From Cordia subcordata (Eukaryota; Streptophyta; Magnoliopsida; Boraginales; Cordiaceae), in the NCBI GenBank assembly GCA_028554755.1, contig JAPTOF010000009.1:12439501-12503500 (forward strand): 64,000 nt of DNA, given 5' to 3'. This document shows positions 34,355-44,608 of this stretch, piece by piece. Numbering within the stretch: the stretch's first letter is position 1; each line of letters opens with the position of its first letter. Both the position numbers and the translations under genes were made by a program. The notes under the pieces were generated by a model. That model had not been told where the DNA came from. It was given only the letters and a program-made list of their open reading frames with translations, and searched no databases.

Positions 34355-36061
34355 TCAATGCTCCGCACCGCAAATAGCAACCAAGTCCAAGCAATGCTTA
34401 AACTTGCTGACTGGAACTACCTTAGTCATCATATCTGCTGGATTCTCATGGGTAGGTAGATATCTTTTGCACCGATATGATTCCTTGTGATACAACATCT
34501 CTGATAAAATAATATCTGATGTCAATGTGTTTAGTCCTCTCATGATACATCTGATTCTTCGTCAGATGGATTGCACTCTGGCTATCACAAAAGATCGTAC
34601 TTGTATCTTGCTGCATCCAAGATCACGAACCAAGCCTTGTAACCACATGGCCTCCTTCACGCCTCTCGCAATTGCCATGTACTCCGCTTGGTAGTCAACA
34701 ATGCCACGATATCGTAATGTCGCTTTCCAACTGATAGCACATCCAGAGAGAGTAAACACGTAACCCGTCAGAGATCTTCTCTTATCAAGGTCACCCGCAA
34801 AGTCTGAATCACAATAACCCACCAACCTCGCGCAATCTCCAGTCGTCTTGCTAAATAGCAATCCTATATTCGTAGTGCCACGCAAATATCTCATTATCCA
34901 TTTCACCGCTTCCCAGTGTGTTTTCCCAGGTGATGCCATATACCTGCTCACAACACTAACTGCATGTGAAATATCAGGACGAGTGTACACCATAGCATAC
35001 ATCAAGCTACCAACAGCACTCGAGTATGGAACATGAGACATATGCTCCACCTCCTCCTCAGTTTTAGGTGACAAATCTGCAGACAATTTGAAGTGAGCAG
35101 CAAGCGGCACACTCACAGGCTTAGCTTTAAGCATCCCAAACGCTCCAAAGACCTTCTCAATATAACTTTGTTGAGACAAGAATAGCTTCCCAGCGTTTCT
35201 ATATCTGTGAATCTCCATGCCAAGAATCTTCTTCGCTGCTCCAAGATCTTTCATCTCAAACTCATCACCTAGCTGCTTCTTTAATTCGTTGATTACAGAC
35301 ATGCTTTTAGCAGCAATAAGCACATCATCGACATACAACAAAGAAATACACAAACGAACCATCCGAAGCTTCTTGAGATATACACACTGTCGTAAGCACT
35401 CCTTGTGTATCCAAAGACTTACCATGAATGTGTCAAATCTCTTGTACCATTGCCGAGGTGACTGCTTCAACCCATACAAGGACTTCTTCAGTTTGCAAAC
35501 ATGGTTCTCCTTACCAGGAACTACATACCCCTCCGGTTAACTCATGTAAATTTGCTCTTCAAGATCACCATGCAAAAACGCCGTTTTCATATCTAGCTGC
35601 TTAAGCTCTAAGTCATGAAGAGCAACCAAGGCAAGTAAAACCGTTATGGAAGTATGCTTCACAACCGGAAAGAACACTTCGTTGAAGTCAACACCCTCCC
35701 TTTGTGTATAGCCTTTTGCCATCAACCGTGCCTTGTATCGAGGACCTTTAACCCCTGGAGTACCTTCCTTTTTCTTGTAAACCCATTTGCAACCGACAAC
35801 TCGCTGTCCCTTAGGCAATTCAACAAGCTCCCATGTTTGATTCTTATAAAGAGACTCAATCTTCTCACTCATGGCACCCACCCACTGAGCAGAATCTTTC
35901 CCAGATATGGCCTCTTTGTATAAATTCGGCTCATGTCCTTCAATTGTTTCGGCAACAGTCAAAGCATAAGCAACAAGATCAGCGTATCCATACCTTTGAG
36001 GCTCTCTAATCTGTCTCCTTTCTCGCCTAGTGGCAATGCTGTACTTCTGTTGTTCAGGCAC
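34355..36061 (-). pseudogene. copia reverse transcriptase and RNase H of the second element
   Basis: Three open stretches (35537-36061, 34562-35479, 34355-34543) cover this domain. Visible are 'GCKWVYKKK', 'ARLMAKGYTQREG', 'LDMKTAFLHGDL', 'MYGLKQSPRQWYKRF', catalytic 'LYVDDVL', and the RNase H blocks 'GYCDSDFAGD' and 'AEYMAIARGVKEAMWL'. A stop in the conserved 'EEQIYM' region, and a second break near 34550, separate the pieces. Confidence 0.85.
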
Positions 36062-36149
36062 ATTTTGATCATGTACCTCAGTTGGTTAAGTCGGCTTGAC
36101 TGCTACTATTGCTAGATGGAACATTTGGTACATCAGAAAATACCTCCAC

Positions 36150-37100
36150 CTACTTTTTGACACCGTGGTCTAAATCAGCTACCGCTTTCTTCTTTTCTTG
36201 GTCTAATAAAGCAGACTCATTGGACGTGACATCCCTGCTGATGAGGAAACCTGGAGACTTTGGATCTGTGCACCACAACCTGTAACCTTTCCTCTCGGAC
36301 GCATAGCCTAGAAATATGCATTTCTTTGCCCTCGGCTCCAACTTGCCATCCTTCACGTGAGCGTATGCAGGGCAACCGAACACCCTCAATCGAGAGTAGT
36401 CAGCAGGCTTACCAGACCATAACTCAAAAGGAGTTTTCAATTCAATAGCTTTGGATGGGGACCTATTCACCAAGTAGCATGCGGTATTGACGGCTTCATC
36501 CCAAAAGACTTGACTAAAAACAAATTGGAAGAGCATACAACGAGCTCTCTCCACGAGTTCTATTCATGCGTTACGCAACTCTATTCTGTTGTGGTGTCAC
36601 TACACATGTGCGGTGTCTCACAATGCCATGTTTCTTGCAGAACTCATCAAACTCTTTGTTGCAATATTCCAACCCATTGTCAGTCCTAAGACGCTTAATT
36701 TGTTTACCAGTCTGCTTCTCAATCAACGTCTTCCACTAGACAAATGTTGAAAACGCCTCATCTTTAGTTTTTAAGAAGTATACCCACACCATCCAAGAGT
36801 ATGCATCAATGAAAGTGATGTAATACCTGGCACCTTTCTTGGAAGGAACTTTATTAGGACCCCAAAGATCAGAATGAATATAATCAAGTATGCCTTTGGT
36901 GTTCTCCCCCTCTTGAACTTCACCTGGTTTGCTTTCCAAAGACACAATGCTCGCAGAGTTCAAGCTTTCAGTTCTTTGTCCACAAAGCAAATCCTCTTGC
37001 TCATTTCTCGATCCTCTCGCTCATATGGCCCAACCTTTTGTGCCATAACTGCGTAGTGTCATTATCACTCTCCTCGGATGTAATAGCTACAACACCTGTA
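36150..37100 (-). pseudogene. copia integrase of the second element
   Basis: The zinc-binding start 'LWHKRLGHMSE' (end of the 37001-37573 stretch), the core 'IHSDLWGP', 'YITFIDAYSWMVWVYFLKTK' (36736-36990), a broken middle with 'LRTDNGLEY' near 36690 and 'PQQNRVA', then 'VFGCPAYAHV' and 'KKCIFLGY' (36150-36554) give the full integrase order. Stops near 36735 and 36555-36580 disable it. Confidence 0.8.
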
Positions 37101-37573
37101 ACTGTACTACCTTGAAGGACATATAGGCTGCCAGTCAAGTTCCCTTTCAAGAGCACAATTGCACATTTGGTCACCTTTAAGACACCATTCTCACTTCGGA
37201 ATTTGTATCCATGAGAATCCAAACGCCCAAGAGAAATCAAGTTTTTCTTCAGCTCCGGTACATGCCAATACTTGAGAGATCTTGTAATACCATCAAACAT
37301 CTTGATATTTACGATGCCCATTCCCTCCACCTTTAACGAAAGATCATTGCCTAGAAAGACTTTCCCTTCTCTTTTGGAATAAGAAGAGAACCAGTCGCGC
37401 CTAGGACACATATGGAACGTTGCACCAGTATCAAGAATCCATTGATTTTGCCATCGTGATCCACTCACGTCAAAACTTCCCAGTACTACTCGAGTTATCT
37501 CCATCATCACAAGACTCTCCACCACATTAGCTGAATTCTCCACCTTTTTCTTTCCTTTTCTCGCCTTGGACAT
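37001..37573 (-). pseudogene. copia protease region of the second element
   Basis: Contains the aspartic protease motif 'WILDTGATFHM' and the downstream 'GNDLSLKVEGMGIVNIKMFDG' and 'LKKNLISLGRLD' blocks. A zinc knuckle just upstream ('FECGEKGHIKKECP', 37575-37625) has lost its first cysteine through a one-base change in frame, which also separates gag from protease. Confidence 0.8.
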
Positions 37574-37773
37574 TCTTTCTTAATGTGACCCTTTTCGCCA
37601 CACTCAAACAAAGCGTAGCTTCCTTGCTCTTGATTTTGACCTTGACTTGCTTTTCTTTCTATCCAAGATCCACCTCTATTCTCCGATCTCCTCTACTCAC
37701 TAAACCTTCCCCATGAACTTCTTCCCTATGTCCCGAATATGTGTTTGAAGATCCTTCGATTTTAATGAAGTAA

Positions 37774-38298
37774 TCACATCTTCAAAAGTAATTTTATCCC
37801 TCCGCACAACATAGTGTCCACAAAGTTCATATATGAAGGCGGTAAGGAGCATAATACGATCATAGCTTGATCTTCGTCATCAATTTTAACACCCACATCC
37901 TTCAAAGCAATAAAACAAGAGGTAAACTCATCAATGTGTTGTTTTAGTGACGTACATTCTTTCATTCTAAGATGATACAATCGCTTCTTCAAGTAGAGGC
38001 GATTGGTGAGAGATTTAGATGCATACAATTCCACCAAAGTATTCCAAGCCTCAATTGCTGTCGTCTTCTCAGCAATCTCTAGCAATACTTCATTTGTCAC
38101 GGACATATGTATTGCACTCAAGGCTTTCGCTTCGAGTTCTTCTCTCACTGCTGGTTCTATATTTTCGGGGATCACTCCTTCAATGACTTTCCAAAGTCCC
38201 TGCATTGTCATAAATGCCTTGAATCTGATCCTCCAAAGACTGAAACTTATTCTCCCATCAAACTTCTCGATTTCAAACTTTCCACCTGTGGAAGACAT
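37774..38298 (-). pseudogene. copia gag of the second element
   Basis: Starts at 38298 ('MSSTGGKFEIEKFDG') and contains 'SLWRIRFKAFMTMQGLW', 'AWNTLVELYASKSLTNRLYLKKRLY' and 'LCSLPPSYMNFVDTML', the usual gag core of this copia lineage. An in-frame upstream methionine at 38343 is less typical. The frame ends before the zinc knuckle. Confidence 0.75.
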
Positions 38299-38393
38299 CT
38301 TCGTTTGCTCAAAACTCACTCTTCGGGATGGAATTTGGCTCAATGGATCCCAAAAACGGATTCAGCACGTCGAAAAACCTTAGGAACACCCCT

Positions 38394-38615
38394 GGTCAAC
38401 TTTGGTCAACACCAGTCAAAGTCAAACCTGTTGGTCAAAGTCAACACCGTCCCTAAACACGTACTTCCGAGCAGAATTTGGAAAAATAGAGCCCAAAAAC
38501 GGACTCAGTACGTCGAAAAAAGTGGGGTAAGGCTCTGGTCCAACCCTTGGTCAAAGGTCAACGGTCAAAGTCAAACCCAGTAAAACCCTGGTCAACGCCG
38601 GTCAAAGGTCAAAAC
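38394..38615 (-). promoter_or_regulatory. Cluster of 13 TTGAC[C/T] motifs in the retrotransposon leader
   Basis: On the plus strand GGTCAA or AGTCAA occurs 13 times here, that is TTGACC or TTGACT on the element's sense strand. This is the core of the W box bound by WRKY factors. They sit in two diverged copies of a roughly 120-bp unit that also share 'CAAAAACGGA.TCAG.ACGTCG'. Function is inferred only from motif density. Confidence 0.5.
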
Positions 38616-39422
38616 AGTTTTTTTTTTCTCTTCTTGGACTAGGCCCAATTCAAAAAAAAAAATTCCCATTTTTTTTTTTAGACTAAAAAACCCAAGCCCA
38701 AAAAAAAAGTTTTTTTTTAAATGAAAAACTTGCCAAGCCCAAAAAACAAAAAAAACTTTCAGACCCAAAAAAAATTGAACAAGGCCCACTACCCAGGCCC
38801 GATTCGCAACCCAAGCCCAGAAGGGTTATCTTCTAATTTTTTTTTATTAATGGAACCTAGCCCAGCCCAAAATAATAATAATAACCCAGTCCAACCCAAA
38901 CCCAAAACCAGAACTCAACCCAAAAGAAAACCAAATATACCCGAAATATCAAACAAAACCCGACCCTAGTCCAGCCCAATTTCTTGTCTTCTTCACCCGT
39001 CTTGTTGAACCAAAACGCAGCCAACTCGACCCGGTGGTTCCTTGCTCTACAGGCCTCCAAACTCGACACCGTCAGCACCGACGCCCTCCTCGTTCGATAG
39101 CGACCTCAGCAGCACCAATATCGCACCAAGTTAATGCCAGAAAACGCAGCCTCCGACAACACCAAGCGCGCCAAGCTTCTTCTTCAATGGCAACTTGCTC
39201 CTTCGGCCACCAAATTCGATGACAGAGGTACCTTTGAGTTCCTTGCGTGACGACGAACACAACGATACCAAGTTTCAGAGATTTAGCTACTCCGGCGAGC
39301 GAGTTCGAACAAGACCAAATTAAGGCCGTGTTTGGTAGTTTGAAAAAAAATAAGGCTCTGTTTGGTTTGAGGCTTTATTTGTACGATGAGTTTTTTTTTC
39401 CTTGCAGCGGATTAAAACCTAT

Positions 39423-39434
39423 GCTCTGATACCA
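39423..39434 (-). other. Primer binding site (tRNA-iMet type)
   Basis: The minus strand reads TGGTATCAGAGC three bases after the 5' LTR, complementary to the 3' end of plant initiator methionine tRNA, the usual copia primer. Confidence 0.93.
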
Positions 39435-39437
39435 GTT

Positions 39438-39770
39438 TGTTGGAGAAAAACATGCAAACACGAAGAATACGAGAAAAAATAACGGACACAAGAAATTACG
39501 TGGTTCGGCTTTGAAGCCTATGTCCACGAGCAGCAGAGAATAATTCTATTACTGATCACGAATGCTACAAGGCTCTCACTTTGGTTTCTCTCTCACCCAT
39601 AACATAATGAGTATTGCCACATATTTATAGTACAAAAGTTTCCTAAACCTATTAAGCAGAAAAGGCAACTAATTAATTATGTGTTACAAAAAAAAACAAG
39701 CGAATAAGGTAATATGCTAATAAGGAAATCTGCTATTCTTGTTGCCCAAGAATACGGGCCACATTCAACA
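39438..39770 (-). repeat. 5' LTR of the 33951-39770 element
   Basis: 333 bp, plus strand starts TGTTGGAG and ends TTCAACA; 323 of 333 positions are identical to the other LTR, with no length difference. Confidence 0.95.
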
Positions 39771-40619
39771 TGAACATATAATATAAAAATTGTAAAGTTA
39801 TAATATAAAAATTGTATAATAAATTGTGAACATATAATTTACATTATTAGACTTTGCAATGCTACTTTTGCTATTCTTTAGTGTTACGTAAAGCTCCAGT
39901 TGCTTCAAGAGTATTTTCCATCTATTTGCTTAATTGGATAGTTGGCCTAGTATTTCCTCCAAGTTATAGATTTATTACTCTTTATGTATGCATCTCTTAA
40001 TTCTTAATATAGCCTTTGTCTGTGGAACAAGTTCATTGGCCATAGTATGCAAGAATAGGAAATATTGATTTAAAAGTTAATCACTCTAAATTTAAAGGGG
40101 TGCTATGAAAATTTTTTAGTTCTTCTTTGCAAGAAAAAGATATGGTCATAATATGTTTTCCTATTGAACTATTTTCATGGATATTTTACTTCCCTAATAG
40201 TAGCTTTATAGGGTTTCTCAAATCTTAATTGTTCTTGGATTTGCTCAGTAGTTATTGCAGCACTTAAATGACTGTTACTGTCGAACTCAAATGGTCGATA
40301 AGAGTGTTTATATAATTTACTTTAAGGAGAAACTTTATAGTGGTACTTTCCAGGACTCAATTGGACAATCTTGAGTTGAAATGTTTATTTCTAGGTATTT
40401 TGAAACGATGCATTTGATAGCAGGAATTCTAGTCTGCTTTTTTCTGTGCTTCTATAGTGACATATTTTGTTAATTAGGACACAACGTGAGTGTGCTTTTG
40501 CTTTTCCAGGAATGATTTGAATACTACTTCTATACATCTCATTTTTGAGAACGTGACTGGAGCAGGAACTTTTCTTCTAATTTTTTTTTTCATTTTTATG
40601 TTTTTTTTCGTTTCAACTG

Positions 40620-41106
40620 AAGGGGGAGACATAACATTGGCCATATCAGTTGTGAATTTATTCATCCAAGATTCGAGAATTTCAGGGGAACTGGGAAGCC
40701 AGACGGATCGATATCTCCTCATTTCATCAAGGAGTTGAGAGACAGGTGTGGGGAAACTCACACCAATGCCAAAAACAAAGTTCTAACTCTGAGATCAAGA
40801 AGGATGCTTAAAGGCGCGAAAGGCTTGAGCTACATGTAGGGGCTTTCTTCATCTATTGCATCTGGGGCTGAATTTGGCTCTAGTCACTTTAAGATCTTGG
40901 TTCAAGGTGTAGGCTTGCTTTTTGCGGATCAACAACTAATGGAAAACGAGCATGCTGCTAAAGCGGTGCTGGATTATGTTGAAGATGGAGCCAATCTCAG
41001 GGCTGATTTTGCGCAGGTCATGATCAAACTATCGGACCTGGGTATTCAAACTGAAATCCAAGGGGAAGTGCGACGCAAATGCTCTAAATCTCTTAGTTTT
41101 GCATAG
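40620..41106 (+). pseudogene. Class III peroxidase gene remnant (last exon)
   Basis: Across frames the plus strand reads 'GGDITLAISVVNLFIQD', 'FRGTGKPDGSISPHFIKEL', 'FGSSHFKILVQG' and 'GLLFADQQLMENEHAAKAV', then 'LRADFAQVMIKLSDLG' and 'GEVRRKC'. This follows the C-terminal half of secretory plant peroxidases: the proximal-histidine 'GAHTIG' region (histidine lost), 'NF.GTGKPDP', 'F...Y...L..G.GLL.SDQ.L' and 'F...M.K....'. At least two frame changes and stops (near 40780-40840) make it non-functional. No upstream exon was found beside it. Confidence 0.75.
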
Positions 41107-41534
41107 GAGATAACCAGTTGGAAAAGAGACGCCTCCAAAGAAGTAATCTTGCATGTCTAATAGGAACAATTTAATCCTTTTTTGCCTTGCTGTGAAATGA
41201 TACAATTTATAGGCTAATACAGTTAATATAAGCCTTGGATGTCATGCTATTATTAAGCCTTGTATTTGGTTCCTTCTATCTCATTTTTGCTATTATGGCT
41301 TAAGTATATATCTTCTGTCTTAGCTTTTGTTATTCATGGTTATGTTCACATTTGATTAATAGCATACATGACATGTACTAGAAAAATAAATCCTTTGGAC
41401 ATGTATGCTTTTTTAAACTCAAGTATGCAAATTTCTTTTCTTTTTTTTTAAAAAAAAAACTTTTGATTCTTGTTCCTGTGGCTGATTCACATGATATTCT
41501 TTCAATTTTGTAAAGATTTTAGTGACTGATCTAA

Positions 41535-41762
41535 GGGTTCGTTTGGATTGACTTTTTTCAAAAGTACTTTTTTCACAGCTTTTGAAAGACAGCTTTTTTT
41601 TTAGAAGCTGAAAATTCTGGCTTCTGAAAAAAGCTGTATTTGAGCTTTTTTCAAAATTTCAGTTTTTTTGGAAATCAAATCAAATAATTATTACAAATTT
41701 AGTGTAATTTTTTCAGGAAAAAATGTACTTTTTCCTGAAAAAAAGCCAATCCAAACAGGCCC
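41535..41762. mobile_element. Tourist-like MITE, copy J
   Basis: 228 bp like copy A, starting GGGTTCGTTTGGATTGACTT and ending GCCAATCCAAACAGGCCC, with TAA at 41532-41534 and 41763-41765. Confidence 0.85.
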
Positions 41763-41849
41763 TAATATTGAGTTACATAGAGGTTGTGCACCAATATCTT
41801 GGGTATGACAAGTTATATGTTGAGTTACACAGAACCTGTAGTTTAGATA

Positions 41850-42545
41850 GGTGTGAACATAAAATATTAAAATTGTGAACATATAATTTGAAATTTGTAA
41901 ACAAATAAAAATTGTGAACATTTGGTATGAAAAATGTGAATGTATAGTTTAAACTTGAATATTCAAAAGATAATAATTGTATGTTTGTAGGTATTAAATT
42001 ATATGTTCACAAAAAGATTACTAAAATTTCACAAATTCAAAACTGAATTTCTACAAAATAATAAATATATATCCACAACTTTTAAATCATATATTCACAA
42101 AACAAAATTTGATAGAGCTTATATTTACGAAAATAACTAAATATTCAAGTCTGAAACTAAATAGACAAAAGAATAATAGAATGTTCACATGCTTTTAGAG
42201 TATGTTCACAAAACAATAATTACTAGTTCATAAATTTGCGCCCCCAAGACTCCATACCATGCATCTTAACCTATATGCACCAATATAGCATGATGTACTC
42301 CGTTCACAATCTTTATATTATATGTTTACAATTTTTATACGTTTACTATCTTTATATTGCATATTCACAATTTTTTATATGTTTGCAATTTTTATACTAT
42401 ATATTCACATTTTTTATTACATTTTTACAATTTTTAATTATTTACATATTTTATAATACATGTTCACAATTTTAGTACTTTATGTTCAAAATTTTATTTG
42501 TTGACAAATGATAAGTTCATAACCTTTCCTTAGTATGTTGACACT
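41850..42545. repeat. AT-rich repeats of the 'ATTGTGAACATATAAT' type in both orientations
   Basis: Plus-strand copies of TTGTGAACAT lie at about 41850-41950 and reverse copies (GTTCACAAT...) at about 42295-42490. Similar motifs flank the LTR element at 33840-33950 and 39771-39845, so the LTR element inserted into such a repeat. Element ends are unknown. Confidence 0.5.
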
Positions 42546-42639
42546 TAAAAATATTGCGTTCACAATTTCAACCATTCATCTCAAGATAATAGAAAAACAA
42601 GAAGTGATGTGACATCCATAAGCTAATACTTGTTTCTTC

Positions 42640-43340
42640 AAAGTTAAGCTAGCCAGGACTAGCTTGAAGGAAAAAGAGTAAATTAAACGAGAAAAATAAT
42701 GGCATTGAGAATGTAGGCATCTTCAACAGCCAATGCACTAAAAGAGACTCCACTGCTTTATAAGCGAGACAGACAGAGAATGAAAAAAGAAAGAAAATGA
42801 AAAAAAGAAAAAATGGCATTACCACCATGGCAACCACTACTCCACCACAACAAAAGGGCTTGACTACTTGAAGATCCCATGAAGGAAAATTAGATTCTAC
42901 AACTGCTATTTCAAAACCTAATTCTCAGATTCAATTTAGTAAAAAAAAATCTAATTTAACAATAAAACCACATTCAAATAGATATGAATAAAATTTATAA
43001 TCAAGACGAAACAAAAATTCTCCATTCCACAAAACTACAAGCCCATCTATAAAGAAATTATAAGTGAGAGAGATAGAGAATGCCAAATCGAGAATAAGAG
43101 CATTGCAAGGGTCATAGCCATAAAGGTTGCAAAGATAAAAGAGGGCTTTGAATCCCCAAAAAATGGGTTGGCTCAGGTCCAGCAACTGATCTCATAGGAG
43201 GGTTTCCATCTCTGTAGAGGCTTTGAAAGCCATTATCGTGGTCGTTAAGAAGAGAACAGAGAGTTAAGAGTGGAAAGAGAGAAAGAGAGAGAGAGAGAGG
43301 GGGGGGCCTGCGAGCGTGAGGATAAAGCAGAGGCATTTTT
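42640..43340 (-). other. Unassigned minus-strand region with gene-like start
   Basis: A CT-rich stretch (43270-43310 on the minus strand) precedes an ATG near 43250 that opens 'MAFKASTEMETLL' and then meets a stop. Downstream minus frames are hydrophobic but match no family I know. It may be a decayed or captured gene fragment. Confidence 0.25.
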
Positions 43341-43437
43341 TTGGGGTATTAACGCATGTCTCATATGCGTAGGTGGATATATATAGATAGGTGGGTACAC
43401 AGTTGTTTAGGTGTATGATATAAGAACTGAATACTTC

Positions 43438-43605
43438 TATTAGATTAGTTAGGTAGAAGACAAGACTGAAGCCCCGAACACCCCAATAAATGTATTAGAT
43501 TAGTTAAAGTAGAAGACAAGACTTAAACCTTGAATGTAACTATATGCCCAATATGTGTATTAGATTAGTTAAGATGGAAGACAAGACAAACTCAGTTGGG
43601 AGTGA
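43438..43605. repeat. Three tandem copies of a 56-65 bp unit
   Basis: TATTAGATTAGTTA followed by GTAGAAGACAAGACT (with small changes) recurs starting near 43438, 43494 and 43559. Confidence 0.7.
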
Positions 43606-44608
43606 CATTCTCCTCCTACACTACCGCTAAGGTGTCCTAAAAGAGTCCAGTTTACATTCCAATGTACAGACAAGGAGCACAGGGTTTCTAATTGCCGCTT
43701 TGGAAAATTAATTTCCTAAACGTGCTAAGGCTCAATTTCAAAATACTATTTCAATAAGCCAACATGAGATTAGATAAATCTAAAACCATAATTCAATCTC
43801 CAAAATCTGATATAAATTGTTGCAAATGCAAAACCATGTAAACAAGAATTTCAGGAGTACACCTTCTAAACAAGAATCTTTAACTTTTCACTGAATACTA
43901 ACATATTGAAGTTTACCACATAAACTAATTAAGGAGTTACAAGACGAGGATATCCACTGATCACAAGCAGTCTCTTCCTTGCGCCACTAACCAGACACCT
44001 ACCCTTCATCTTCTACAAGGGGAAACAAGTAACACAAGTGGGCAAAAGAATCATAAACAAAGAAGGATATGCCAAATCTAGTCAGGGAGCATATCAGTTA
44101 CACGATGAGATTGGAGACATTTTCGCACAAGTATGCCAAAGAATTAATAAAACGCTAGCATACAGAAAACATGAAAACAGTTTGCAACATGCTTATATCT
44201 TCTAGACAGAGAATAGGCTAAAAGTTATATAGAGAGAAAAGGTTCACGTTCATTGATATTCATGAAAGATAATCGAAAGCTCAGATAGAAGGTTTTTCCT
44301 TCAAACACTCTAATAATAGGGTGCTGCTGTGGAACTTCATTTCAGCTATCCCATATTACTCAGTGCAACAACTAGGCAGGCAACATATGCAATCGAAAAA
44401 TATATGCATGTTTTCTAATCCACATATGCAATGAAAGAAGCAAGTGAAAGGATGAAAAGGAAAGAACCAATAGAATCTAATTAACAAAATTGAAGTCAGG
44501 TAAAAATAGTAACTAGATATAAAATGTCCAACAAGATTTGACATCGTGGATGTGGAGATCAAGTCATTGCATTACTTACCATTAGAGAACTCAAGACTCA
44601 ACCATTCA
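43606..44608. other. Region downstream of the F-box/LRR pseudogene
   Basis: No gene seen. From about 44333 the sequence 'CATTTCAGCTATCCCATATT' matches the downstream parts of the other two F-box copies. Confidence 0.5.

Larger units (their letters stand above)
33951..39770 (-). mobile_element. Ty1/copia LTR retrotransposon with both LTRs
   Basis: A 5820-bp element with two 333-bp LTRs beginning TG and ending CA. On the minus strand the order is 5' LTR (39770-39438), primer site, leader, gag, protease, integrase, RT, RNase H, polypurine tract and 3' LTR (34283-33951). The flanks are TGAAT (33946-33950) and TGAAC (39771-39775), a 5-bp target duplication with one change. The LTRs differ at 10 of 333 positions, all transitions. 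The coding region is broken by several stops and frameshifts, so it is non-autonomous now. Confidence 0.95.

Noticed and set aside
39326..39395. Two TAAGG..TGTTTGG stretches resembling Tourist left ends in the copia leader
   Set aside because: No matching right end; they may just be a short local duplication.
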